Assembly (NCBI GenBank): GCA_001508005.1
Contig: LGEZ01000008.1
Location: forward strand, 19,501-83,500
DNA length: 64,000 nucleotides
Origin: Clostridia bacterium 41_269
GTDB lineage: Bacteria > Bacillota > DTU086
Reading direction: 5' to 3'
In this document: one piece after another, positions 1 through 9,306 of the stretch
Layout: each line of letters opens with the position of its first letter
Numbering within the stretch: the first letter of the stretch is position 1
Program-made: the position numbers and the translations under genes
The notes under the pieces: generated by a model
The model's database searches: none
The model's input: the letters and a program-made list of their open reading frames with translations, nothing else
Told to the model about the DNA's origin: nothing

Positions 1-781
1 GAAGAAGGATATTTTTCATGGAAGATTACTGGAGGAAGACAGCAGAAGGCTTCAGCTCTCATTGATGATCTTCGTATTTTAAAAATGATTCTTAGACAAG
101 AAGAAGTTAAGGAGAATAAATGGCAGATTTATAAGGAAACACTGTTGGATTCTTTAAATTTCAGCTTGAGGGATGAAAAATGGGTCAGCTATTATGATGG
201 TAAAAGCAGGAAAAAATCTACAAGGATACCCCTTTTTTATATAGATTTAGAAGTAATGAAAAAAGCAGCAGAAGAAGATCAAAGATTTAAAAAGGCTTAT
301 GAATGGGCTGAAAAAATTTTAATGAGTGCTTCAATAAACCAATTCGGTTTTTTTCCCTCATTCCTACAGCTATAAAACAGGTGCTTATATACATTCATCT
401 AAGGTAAATATGGTAGAGAACATTTTAACTGCTTTAAATTACTCTGCAGAGGGGGGAGATATAAGTCCTTTTCTTAATTTTTTAAAAAGAGAAATGAGAA
501 AGGGACACATCTTTAATAATTATTCTTATTACAGTGGTAAGCCCATAGATGAAGCTGAATCTGCTGCTGTATACGCTTTGGCATGTCAGCTTTTTGAGGC
601 GGTAGGAGAAAAGGAATATGCTGATTTATCCTATACAAAAATGCTTGATTTTCAAATAGATGAAGGAACCCTAAAGGGTGGATTTGGAGATGCTCAATCT
701 CAGACTGTATATGCCTTTGATCAGCTGGAATGTTTAAAAGCTATCAGGATGAGGGAAGGGAATAATGAAAAGGGAAAATAG
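1..781 (+). pseudogene. ydaJ: GH8-like glycosyl hydrolase/lipoprotein (YdaJ-like), 5' end outside window, frameshifted
   Basis: Frame 1 is open from base 1 (EEGYFSWKITGGRQQ...SASINQFGFF), then continues in the +1 frame as PHSYSYKTGAYIHSSKVNMVENILTALNYS...; the switch is at a T7 run (348-354). Position at the head of a ydaKLMN-like operon. Confidence 0.6.
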
Positions 782-1640
782 GGATGGAAAAAGACAGGAT
801 CATATCTTTTTTACTATTATTATGCTGATTTGGTTGGCTGTATTAGTATTGGTTTTTGCTGAGAGCTATACCATTAATTTCATTCAGTTTTTTATGTCAG
901 GAGTTTTGGTTGTTGCAATGATTTTTTCCTATATTTATGGCATACTGCACGGCTTAATTTTTGCTCTGGTGGTAATTTTTATCTATGGTTCTTATCTTCT
1001 TTATGGAACTCTCGTAACGGGAGAGATTGTGGAACTGCGTCTGGATCTGGTGATGTGGCTTATTGCTCTTCCTTTGGGCTCATATATGGCAGGACAGTTG
1101 AGCCATTATGTATCCTTTTTGTTTTTACAGAGTGGAGAATACTGGGAGTTAAAAGAGATTGTTACATTGGATGAACTGACGGGGTTTCTTAATAAAAAGG
1201 GTTTCTTTGAAGCTCTAGTAAGGGAGATGGAAAGGGCACGGCGTTTTAAAGATCCTTTATCCCTTGTGGTAATAAAGATTTCCAATTTGCCGGAGATGAG
1301 AGCCATTTATGGGGAAAAAGGAATAAACTCTATATTAAAAGCTTTATCAGAAAAAATTGACAGCATTATAAGGTCCATAGATATTAAAGGAATTCTTGAA
1401 CCAGATATTATTGGAATTATTCTTCCCGGTACCAATATTGAAGGTGCTCAAGTCGTTGCAAAAAAGCTCCGCGATGCTGTGGAAGTAATAGAAGTAGCAA
1501 TAAGAGTAGATCTTAAGGAGAAACAACAGCTTTTAAGATTAAAAGTAACCATAGGAACAGCTGAATTTTCGGAAGAGCTGAATGATCCTTATGTGTTTTA
1601 TTACAAAGCTTATGAGGGAGCAGAAAAGGATGTGGGATAG
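765..1640 (+). CDS. ydaK: Membrane protein with degenerate GGDEF domain (YdaK-like c-di-GMP receptor)
   Basis: N-terminal TM helices; TLDELTGFLNKKGFFEAL GGDEF-family start; active site replaced by EPDII; RxxD (RSID) exactly 5 residues upstream. Confidence 0.75.
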   Translation: MKRENRDGKRQDHIFFTIIMLIWLAVLVLVFAESYTINFIQFFMSGVLVVAMIFSYIYGILHGLIFALVVIFIYGSYLLYGTLVTGEIVELRLDLVMWLIALPLGSYMAGQLSHYVSFLFLQSGEYWELKEIVTLDELTGFLNKKGFFEALVREMERARRFKDPLSLVVIKISNLPEMRAIYGEKGINSILKALSEKIDSIIRSIDIKGILEPDIIGIILPGTNIEGAQVVAKKLRDAVEVIEVAIRVDLKEKQQLLRLKVTIGTAEFSEELNDPYVFYYKAYEGAEKDVG

Positions 1641-3311
1641 TTGCAGAGGCAGCGCTCCTTTATAGCTTTTTATCCATGGGTGGTTTTTATATTTTCTTTA
1701 ATATTGTTATTGTTTATGCTCTTTGGACCTCCTGCTTGGGGAAAGCTTCCTGTACAAAAGCCCCGAGCGGTGATTGTTTACGAAACTAAGAGCTTAGATA
1801 CAAATAAATATTTTGATTTGACAGCAGCTATGGGTGAATATCTTGCTCATTTTGATGTGGAAGTTTTAGAACTGGCAAGAAAAGATTGGGAGAAGGGCAA
1901 ACTTAAAGGCTTCAGTTTGGTAGTGTATTTAGGAACCAGGGAAACTACTTTGTCTTCAGCTATGTTAGAAGAAATGTCCTCAGCTCCTGCGGTTCTTTGG
2001 CTGGGATATAATATTGAAGATTATGCAAAATTTGCACGATGGGATAACTTTAAGTTTTTTGGGAGGTCCAATTATTTTGTCCGATTAAAAGTGGGTTCCT
2101 CCTTTGAAATGGATATAGACCCATATACTCCTTTGTATATTGCTGATCCTGGAAAAGAAGCGGAAATTACATCTTATGTCAGCAACATTAAAGAGCTGCT
2201 ACCTTTATCCTGGCAAAAAGGGAATGTTTATTATTTAGGCTCCCTGGATTTTGTTTTTCCATATAACATTTTGACTGGAGAACTTCTGCATAAAATACTT
2301 GACTGTGGTAAGGAAAGAACATATCGCGTTCTTTTGAGAATTGAAGATGTAAGCCCCCTTACTGATCCAAACAATTTGCAGAAGCTTATTGATGTTGCTG
2401 CATATCATAATATACCCTATGCAGTAGCAGTGATTCCCTTTGATTATCACAGGGGACAAAGGGTGGGTTTGAGCAGTAAAAAAGAACTTATTAAAGTTCT
2501 CCGCAGGGTTTATGAAACAGGTGGAGCTATTATTATGCACGGCTGTGAGCACAGCAACAGATATTCCCCTAAAACTGGAGAAGGGTTTGAGTTTTGGAAC
2601 TCCAAGGATGATCTTCCCATGGAGAATGATGCAGATTTTACAAAAAGCAGGATAGAAATGGGTTTGAAGGAATTCGCAAAGGCAGGGGTATATCCTGTTG
2701 CCTTTGAAGCTCCTCACTATTCAATGAGCAGTACGGGATATAAAGTTCTGTCCCAGTATTTTTCTACATATGTAGGCCAAATACAGCTCAGCGATGAAAC
2801 CTATAAAGCCAGCCTGGAACTTCCTTTCGCAGTTAACTCCATAAGGCTTAATGGGATGAGAGTTTGGCCCGAGACCTTTGGCTATGTAGAGCCAAATGAT
2901 GTTCTGGCTTATGATAAAATTAGAAAGCTTGCTAGATTTTTTAAGATTCTGCCCCATGCTGAAACCTGTGTTTTTTATCACGGTTTTCTTCCTCCTGAAG
3001 GACTGGAGAGGCTTATAGAAATATTTAAAGAGGAGGGATATGGATTTGCCTCTCTTTTGGAAGAGGAGTTTTGGGTAAAAAGCAGATACCTTAAGGTTTG
3101 GGGCAGTAATGGTTCCATTAAGTGGGAAAGCAGTATTGAGGCAGTTAACCCAGATAGGAAAGACCCCTTATATAGGGGACCCGAATTTGTAGTAAAAGGT
3201 GTAATGGGATTAGCTCTTCTGGCTGCTTCTCTGGTTGTATTTTTCAGTTTAATTGTCTGGCGGCTGCGGCGCAGACGCAGCAGACTTTATGAGGCAAAGA
3301 GGGTCAGATAA
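1641..3311 (+). CDS. ydaL: DUF2334 polysaccharide deacetylase-like protein (YdaL-like)
   Basis: Signal/TM N-term; RIEDVSPLTDPNNLQKLIDVAAYHNIPYAVAVIP...HGCEHSNRY...FEAPHYSMS deacetylase-fold motifs; C-terminal TM; TTG start. Confidence 0.8.
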   Translation: MQRQRSFIAFYPWVVFIFSLILLLFMLFGPPAWGKLPVQKPRAVIVYETKSLDTNKYFDLTAAMGEYLAHFDVEVLELARKDWEKGKLKGFSLVVYLGTRETTLSSAMLEEMSSAPAVLWLGYNIEDYAKFARWDNFKFFGRSNYFVRLKVGSSFEMDIDPYTPLYIADPGKEAEITSYVSNIKELLPLSWQKGNVYYLGSLDFVFPYNILTGELLHKILDCGKERTYRVLLRIEDVSPLTDPNNLQKLIDVAAYHNIPYAVAVIPFDYHRGQRVGLSSKKELIKVLRRVYETGGAIIMHGCEHSNRYSPKTGEGFEFWNSKDDLPMENDADFTKSRIEMGLKEFAKAGVYPVAFEAPHYSMSSTGYKVLSQYFSTYVGQIQLSDETYKASLELPFAVNSIRLNGMRVWPETFGYVEPNDVLAYDKIRKLARFFKILPHAETCVFYHGFLPPEGLERLIEIFKEEGYGFASLLEEEFWVKSRYLKVWGSNGSIKWESSIEAVNPDRKDPLYRGPEFVVKGVMGLALLAASLVVFFSLIVWRLRRRRSRLYEAKRVR

Positions 3312-3313
3312 AG

Positions 3314-4579
3314 ATGCGTGAGTTAACCAGTATTGATGTTCTTTTTCTGATTTCCATGGGTGCAATTTGGCTTCTGCTGCTGTACCATGCTTTTTTAACC
3401 TACGGAGGTTATAGGTGCTTCTTAAAATCAATGGAAATAGATGAAAAAATAGAAAAATGTCCTGACGAAGATCTGCCCTTTGTAAGTGTTTTGGTTCCTG
3501 CCCACAACGAGGAAGCGGTTATAGGAAAAACGGTAGATGCTATTTGTCAAAGTGATTATCCCAGGGATAAACTTGAAGTTATTGTAATTAATGATAGTTC
3601 AACGGATAAAACAGGAGAAATATTAAAAGAAAAACAAAAGATGTATCCATTTCTTAAGGTTGTAACTTTAAAACCTCCTTTAGGAGCTGGGGGGAAATCC
3701 AATGCTCTAAATCAAGGCTTAAAAGAGGCTAAAGGGGAATTTATTGTAGTTTATGATGCTGACAATACTCCTGAAAGAAAAGCCATAAGATATTTGGCAG
3801 CAGCCATAATTTCAGATTCCAAACTTGGAGCGGTTGTGGGCAAATTTCGCACCCGCAATGCTGATGTTAATCTGCTTACCCGCTTTATAAATATTGAAAC
3901 CATAAGTTTTCAATGGCTCGTTCAGGCGGGAAGGTACCATTGGTTTAGGCTTACCACAATAACTGGAACTAATTTTATAATTAGAAAAAATGTTATTGAA
4001 AAAGTAGGGGGATGGAGGCTTGATGCCCTAACCGAAGATACGGAGCTGACCATCAGGGTTTATAACGAAGGATATTTTATCAGATGGCTTCCCGACTCCG
4101 TTACCTGGGAGCAGGAGCCGGAGAAAATTAGAGTTTGGCTTAAACAGAGAACTCGATGGGCTAGGGGCAATATGTGGGTTATTGCCCATTATTTTAAGCA
4201 TATTCTACGCTTAAATAGAAGGATAAGCTGGGATGTTTTGTATTTTTTCTATACCTATCTGATTTTCTTCATTTCAGTTGTGGTTTCAGATATTATCTTT
4301 ATCTTGGGGCTTACTGGATTAGCAAGGCTTACGATAACGGGTCCTTTTTTGATTATCTGGATCATGGCTTATATTCTTTTTATCTTAGAAACATTTATCT
4401 CTTTAAGCCTGGAGAGAGGACAGGGAAATATAAAAAACCTTCTGATAACTTCCTTGATGTACTTTACGTACTGTCAGTTATGGCTTTATTTAGTATTTAG
4501 AGCAGCCTGGGTATCCGTCAAAGATAAAATTACGGGCAGGGAATTTTACTGGTATAAAACAGAAAGGTCGGGGAGATAA
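3314..4579 (+). CDS. ydaM: Family 2 glycosyltransferase, processive type (YdaM-like)
   Basis: VSVLVPAHNEEAVIGKT, DADNT, TEDTEL and QRTRW motifs plus C-terminal TM helices. Confidence 0.9.
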   Translation: MRELTSIDVLFLISMGAIWLLLLYHAFLTYGGYRCFLKSMEIDEKIEKCPDEDLPFVSVLVPAHNEEAVIGKTVDAICQSDYPRDKLEVIVINDSSTDKTGEILKEKQKMYPFLKVVTLKPPLGAGGKSNALNQGLKEAKGEFIVVYDADNTPERKAIRYLAAAIISDSKLGAVVGKFRTRNADVNLLTRFINIETISFQWLVQAGRYHWFRLTTITGTNFIIRKNVIEKVGGWRLDALTEDTELTIRVYNEGYFIRWLPDSVTWEQEPEKIRVWLKQRTRWARGNMWVIAHYFKHILRLNRRISWDVLYFFYTYLIFFISVVVSDIIFILGLTGLARLTITGPFLIIWIMAYILFILETFISLSLERGQGNIKNLLITSLMYFTYCQLWLYLVFRAAWVSVKDKITGREFYWYKTERSGR

Positions 4580-6615
4580 TGCGTAAGTTGGCGGCTTATC
4601 TTTTAACAGCTTTAATGCTTTTTTTCAGTTTCTTTCCCTGTAATGCCTGGGCTCAGAAACAGGCACAGCAGTCCAATAAAGGATTTTTGTTTAACATCAA
4701 AATGTTTCCCCAGGATGTTATCCTCAATTATCCCATTAACGAATATCATTACTGGTTGGAATTAATTCCCGGTATAGAAATACGGGGAGCTGCAGTTGAT
4801 CTGTCCTTTTCATGTTCTGAAACCATAAAAAAAGATCTTTCAACCATTACTGTAAGTATTAATGGGGTGCCTGTGGCCAGCAGCCATATATTTAAAGAAG
4901 ATTTGCCCTCCAGACTTTTTGCTTCCATTCCCCCGGAACTTTTTGTAGATGGGATTAATGAAATAAAAATATCCACTATTCAAAGAAGCACGAACAAGGA
5001 ATGTAATGATGTGGATAATCAATCCAACTGGGTTGCTCTGCACAAAAATTCTGTGATTCATCTGCGTGGGGAATTAAAGCCTGCAGAACTGGATGATTAT
5101 CCCTATCCGTTTATTAATAAGCTGATGTTTTCTCCCATAAATACCCACATTGTCCTTCCTGAAAACCCATCGGAGGAAGAAATAGAGGCCATGCTGGACT
5201 TGGCTTCAGATTGGGGTAAAAAAACTGCAGGGGGCAGTATCCAGGGCTTTAAAGTTGTTATGGGCAAGCCTGCGGAAAATAAAAACGCTGTAATTCTGTC
5301 AGCTGGCTTGAAACAGGAAGGGATTAATAAAGGGGAAGGATATGTAAAATTGGACCCCCGGGGCAATGGTCTTTACAGTTTAATAATAGGAGGCAGGGAT
5401 GCATCTGGGCTCAAAAAGGCTGTAAGCTTTGTCAATTCAAAATTTATAAATCAGGCAGATAAAAATGAGGTAGTAGTTAGTGAGTTGGTTGGTGCGGAAA
5501 ACAGTAAAAAAGAAAGTGCATCGGAAATTAGGAATATTACCCTGGAGGATTTGGGATATGGAGAAATAAGCCTTTTGGGAGTTTTTCATCAACGTACAAT
5601 GATAACAGTAAAGCGTCCATCCGGTTGGACTGTGGGCCCAGGTTCCTTTATTGAACTTTTTTTCCGGCACTCTTCTATGCTTAATCCCGAACGTTCGGCA
5701 GTTACTGTTTTCATTAATGGGCGTCCATTGAAAAGTGTTCCCCTTAATGGAAGTAATGCAGAGCGAGGAGTTTTAAAAGTTGAAATTCCAAAAGATGAGC
5801 TGGATGAAGAAGCTTGGAATATTGAGTTTGAGTTTTATCATGATATTGGAAACGTTGACTGCTCAAAGAAGTATGAGGAAGTAGCTTGGTCTGTTATTGA
5901 GAAAAACACTCGGATTTACTTGGCTCCAGGAAAGATTAAGGCGGCTTTGAACTGGGCTGATTTTCCTAACTTTGATTTGGAGTCAAATAGCAGATGTGCT
6001 GTTATGCTTCCCGAGAAACCTACCAGAGATGAGCTGACATTGGCATTTATAATGGCAGTTCGATTGGGACAGGCATATGAGAACAAAATAGATTGGAAAG
6101 TTTATTTAGGAGAAAGGGATAAACTTAAAAAGGAAAAAAATTTATTGATTATCACAAGACATGATGATATCGAAGTGCTGAAAAAAGAAATACCTTCAGT
6201 GGCTTTTTACAGAAATGAAAAGGGAACCTTTGAAGCAGAAGAGAATTTTTCAATACCTTCGAGTTATTTGTCTTCAAATACTATTTGCCAGGTTATTCCT
6301 TCAGAAGTAGGAGGATTAATATATTTTATCTCCGTTCCAAATGCCCAAGGGGTAAAAAACATGGTTAATATTTTTGCGTCCCCTGGGAAAATTTCTGAAT
6401 TAGCGGGAGAAGTGGTTCTAATTAATCCAGAAGGGAAGATTTTAGGACTAAATGCTTCAAAAGAAACGGAAAAAAGAGAGAGTTTAGGATTTCTGCTCAA
6501 TTTAGGGAAATATATTCCCGAGGATAAGGTTCAAATTGTTTATGTGATGCTTTTATCAGCTGCGCTGTTGGGTACCGCTTTTGCCATTTGGAGGTTTATA
6601 AAAAGAAACCGCTGA
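4579..6615 (+). CDS. ydaN: BcsB-like cellulose-synthase-regulator-type protein (YdaN-like)
   Basis: Signal peptide, two BcsB-like beta-rich repeats, C-terminal TM anchor; overlaps upstream GT stop; operon context. Confidence 0.75.
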   Translation: MRKLAAYLLTALMLFFSFFPCNAWAQKQAQQSNKGFLFNIKMFPQDVILNYPINEYHYWLELIPGIEIRGAAVDLSFSCSETIKKDLSTITVSINGVPVASSHIFKEDLPSRLFASIPPELFVDGINEIKISTIQRSTNKECNDVDNQSNWVALHKNSVIHLRGELKPAELDDYPYPFINKLMFSPINTHIVLPENPSEEEIEAMLDLASDWGKKTAGGSIQGFKVVMGKPAENKNAVILSAGLKQEGINKGEGYVKLDPRGNGLYSLIIGGRDASGLKKAVSFVNSKFINQADKNEVVVSELVGAENSKKESASEIRNITLEDLGYGEISLLGVFHQRTMITVKRPSGWTVGPGSFIELFFRHSSMLNPERSAVTVFINGRPLKSVPLNGSNAERGVLKVEIPKDELDEEAWNIEFEFYHDIGNVDCSKKYEEVAWSVIEKNTRIYLAPGKIKAALNWADFPNFDLESNSRCAVMLPEKPTRDELTLAFIMAVRLGQAYENKIDWKVYLGERDKLKKEKNLLIITRHDDIEVLKKEIPSVAFYRNEKGTFEAEENFSIPSSYLSSNTICQVIPSEVGGLIYFISVPNAQGVKNMVNIFASPGKISELAGEVVLINPEGKILGLNASKETEKRESLGFLLNLGKYIPEDKVQIVYVMLLSAALLGTAFAIWRFIKRNR

Positions 6616-6855
6616 TAAATTAGCTTCAGCTTGTGGACAAAGGCTTTGTGCTTCAGTTTTCTCGTTTTAAAAAGTTGGGCATTTATGTCTAAGTTGGGGC
6701 CAGCAAGCACCTCAATGCTGGCGTTTCCTAATTTTGCCTCATGCTTTGCCAAAAGCTGTAAGCTTGCATTTTTAAAAGTCAAGTGAAGTTTTGCTAAGAT
6801 TTACCAGAGGATTTATTTTCAGTCTGCTTCTGATAAAATCAGCGTTTTAAATTTC

Positions 6856-6884
6856 TTGACAAGGTATGGTGTATACCTTACAAT
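6856..6884 (+). promoter_or_regulatory. Sigma-A promoter of rplM-rpsI with inverted repeat in the spacer
   Basis: TTGACA (6856-6861), 17-bp spacer AGGTATGGTGTATACCT, TACAAT (6879-6884). Confidence 0.75.
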
Positions 6885-6898
6885 TAAGAATGTACTTT

Positions 6899-6949
6899 TT
6901 TCCTCCCCCTTATGAGCCCCGTTAACTATGTGAGGAGGGAAAGCAGGAA
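6899..6949 (+). promoter_or_regulatory. Putative L13-type leader: CCTCC can pair with the rplM Shine-Dalgarno GGAGG
   Basis: CCTCC (6902-6906) and GGAGG (6934-6938) immediately before the rplM ATG; L13 leaders are known in Firmicutes, but the consensus was not checked. Confidence 0.35.
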
Positions 6950-7384
6950 ATGCGGACTACGTATATGGCAAAACCCGGAGAAGTAGAAGATAAATGGTAC
7001 ATTATTGATGCCAAAGGTAAAACTTTAGGCAGATTGGCTACTGAAGTGGCGCGTATTTTAAGGGGCAAGCATAAGCCCACATATACTCCCCATGTTAACA
7101 TGGGAGATCATGTAATTGTCATAAATGCTGAAAAGATTGTTCTTACGGGTAAAAAGCTTGATCAGAAACGCCACTACTGGCATTCTCGTTATCCTGGAGG
7201 TATAAAATCCATTGATTACAGAACCCTTTTGAGCAAGCATCCTGAAAGAGCTGTATTTTATGCTGTAAAGGGCATGCTTCCTAAAAACAAGCTGGGTGCC
7301 AAAATGCTGAAGAAGCTTCGGGTATACAGAGGAGAGGATCATCCTCATCAAGCGCAGAAACCTGAAGAGTGGAAGATTGGATAA
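6950..7384 (+). CDS. rplM: 50S ribosomal protein L13
   Basis: [39 protein letters not shown] signature. Confidence 0.98.
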   Translation: MRTTYMAKPGEVEDKWYIIDAKGKTLGRLATEVARILRGKHKPTYTPHVNMGDHVIVINAEKIVLTGKKLDQKRHYWHSRYPGGIKSIDYRTLLSKHPERAVFYAVKGMLPKNKLGAKMLKKLRVYRGEDHPHQAQKPEEWKIG

Positions 7385-7405
7385 TGGCGGAAGGGAGGTT
7401 GTTTG

Positions 7406-7798
7406 ATGGCTCAGGTGCAGTATTACGGCACTGGTCGCAGGAAGGAATCCGTAGCCAGGGTTCGCTTGGTTCCCGGTGAAGGTAAGATAATAATTAACGA
7501 TAAAGAAATGGAGCAGTATTTTCCCCGTCTTGCCCTTCAAAAACATATAAAAGAGCCCCTGGAAGCCACTGGTATGCTTTCCAGATTTGATGTTATAGCA
7601 AAGGTAGAAGGCGGAGGAATCAGCGGTCAAGCAGGTGCTGTGAGGCATGGTATTGCGCGGGCACTGCTCCAGGCAGATGAAAATCTGAAACCTCAGCTGA
7701 AAAAGGGAGGATTTTTGACCAGGGATCCAAGGATGAAGGAGAGAAGGAAATACGGCCTGAAAAAAGCAAGAAAAGCTCCTCAATGGTCAAAAAGATAA
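7406..7798 (+). CDS. rpsI: 30S ribosomal protein S9
   Basis: [16 protein letters not shown]...[17 protein letters not shown]. Confidence 0.98.
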   Translation: MAQVQYYGTGRRKESVARVRLVPGEGKIIINDKEMEQYFPRLALQKHIKEPLEATGMLSRFDVIAKVEGGGISGQAGAVRHGIARALLQADENLKPQLKKGGFLTRDPRMKERRKYGLKKARKAPQWSKR

Positions 7799-7814
7799 AA
7801 GAAATGCTGTTTAT

Positions 7815-7838
7815 GGAAGGGAATTCCCTTCCTTTTTT
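7815..7838 (+). terminator. Rho-independent terminator of rplM-rpsI
   Basis: Perfect palindrome GGAAGGGAATTCCCTTCC followed by TTTTTT. Confidence 0.9.
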
Positions 7839-7965
7839 AATTTGACTTTATTTATTATCAAAGTTTAAAAGCTTTTTTGAAAAGTTAATTGTATTGGGTT
7901 CAGTAATACGAACAGCAGATCACGCATAATGTTTATTCAGCAGTATTTTTCCTTGGAGGCTAAAA

Positions 7966-8691
7966 ATGGTTTTTATTAAAGCCTTTCGCTTAAGGTGGCG
8001 TTTAATATTAATAATTGCGGCAGTAATTTTGGGTTTTAATTTGCTATACTCCTTTGCAATACAAGCAGTGCAGTACCGGGCAGTCGAAGCTCTTTCTTGG
8101 GCTGTGGCAAACAAAGTGGTGGTGATTGATCCAGGGCACGGCGGACCTGACAGCGGTGGTATTGGACCCAGCGGTGTGCTGGAAAAAGATATTACTCTTC
8201 AGATTGCTAAAAAGTTAGCTCTACAATTCAGCAGGGCTGGCAGCGCGGTGGTTTTAACTAGAGAAGAGGACCGTGATCTGAGCATTTCGGGAAAAAGTTT
8301 AAGCCAAAGAAAGAGGGAGGATTTGAGAAATAGGGTAAAGCTTGCTGAAAGCAGGAATGCCGACATTTTTTTGAGCATTCATACCAATTCATTTGGTACG
8401 AAATGGACTGGAGCCCAAACCTTTTATCATATAAGGTCTGCTGAAAGCAGGCGGCTTGCGGAATACATCCAGACTGAAATTATACGATTGATGGCCAACA
8501 CTAAGCGAAAGCCTCTGCCTTTAGATACATATATTCCCAGGAATCTTAAAATGCCGGCTGTGATCGTAGAGGTGGGATTTCTTTCGAATCCTGAGGAAGA
8601 AAAGCTTCTGGCGGATGAGTTTTACCAGAATAAAATGGCTTATGCAATCTATGCTGGGGTTGTGAAATATTTCGCTGAGAAACAGCAGTAA
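7966..8691 (+). CDS. cwlD: N-acetylmuramoyl-L-alanine amidase (CwlD-like, Amidase_3)
   Basis: VVIDPGHGGPDSGGIGPSGVLEKDITL...SIHTNSF...VEVGFLSNPEEEKLL; location after rpsI. Confidence 0.88.
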   Translation: MVFIKAFRLRWRLILIIAAVILGFNLLYSFAIQAVQYRAVEALSWAVANKVVVIDPGHGGPDSGGIGPSGVLEKDITLQIAKKLALQFSRAGSAVVLTREEDRDLSISGKSLSQRKREDLRNRVKLAESRNADIFLSIHTNSFGTKWTGAQTFYHIRSAESRRLAEYIQTEIIRLMANTKRKPLPLDTYIPRNLKMPAVIVEVGFLSNPEEEKLLADEFYQNKMAYAIYAGVVKYFAEKQQ

Positions 8692-8700
8692 TTATTAGGA

Positions 8701-9216
8701 GTGGAAAGGGGAATGGACTTTTGTGTGGATGAAACCCAGTGGGGCTATATAGGAGTTGCTGTACATAATGGGAAAGTGGTGCGGGTTATTCTTCCCTGTA
8801 ATAAAGAAAGTGAGGTTTGGAAAAAACTAAAAGAAACTCAAGGTTTAGAATGTACAGATGGGGGAGAAAAGGGTTCCTTTGCTTCAGAAGTTGCAAAGGA
8901 GCTGATTAAATACTTTGAAGGAGAAAAAGTTCCGTTGGATTTTCCCGTTTCTTACCTCAGTGGAACCAGCTTTCAAAAAAAGGTATGGGATGCTGTAAGG
9001 GATATTCCCTATGGGGAAACAAGAACCTACAGTTGGATTGCGAAGGAGCTGGGTAATCCTCGTGCAGCAAGGGCTGTGGGTGGAGCTTTAGCTCGAAATC
9101 CCGTTCCTCTGCTGGTTCCCTGCCATAGGGTTACGGGCAGAAGGGGAAATCTAGGGGGCTTTTTTTATGGTGTGGAAATGAAGAAGACTTTGCTTAAACT
9201 TGAGGGTGTGCTATAG
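8701..9216 (+). CDS. ogt: Methylated-DNA--protein-cysteine methyltransferase
   Basis: PVPLLVPCHRVTG active-site motif; IPYGETRTYSWIAKELGNPRAARAVG. Confidence 0.93.
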   Translation: MERGMDFCVDETQWGYIGVAVHNGKVVRVILPCNKESEVWKKLKETQGLECTDGGEKGSFASEVAKELIKYFEGEKVPLDFPVSYLSGTSFQKKVWDAVRDIPYGETRTYSWIAKELGNPRAARAVGGALARNPVPLLVPCHRVTGRRGNLGGFFYGVEMKKTLLKLEGVL

Positions 9217-9306
9217 AAACTCCCGGGTTCACGGGTCCTTTTTCTGGTTATATATCCAACCTTTGTTTATAATAGAAATTGAAAAAGAACCCGGAGGTGA
9301 TTTTTT

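Noticed and set aside
6540-6782. 80-aa minus-strand ORF between ydaN and rplM
   Set aside because: Codon composition looks somewhat gene-like, but it overlaps the ydaN 3' end, lacks a clear RBS and no family is recognised.
7058-7783. 241-aa minus-strand ORF antisense to rplM/rpsI
   Set aside because: Shadow ORF over two certain ribosomal protein genes; low-complexity, non-family-like translation.
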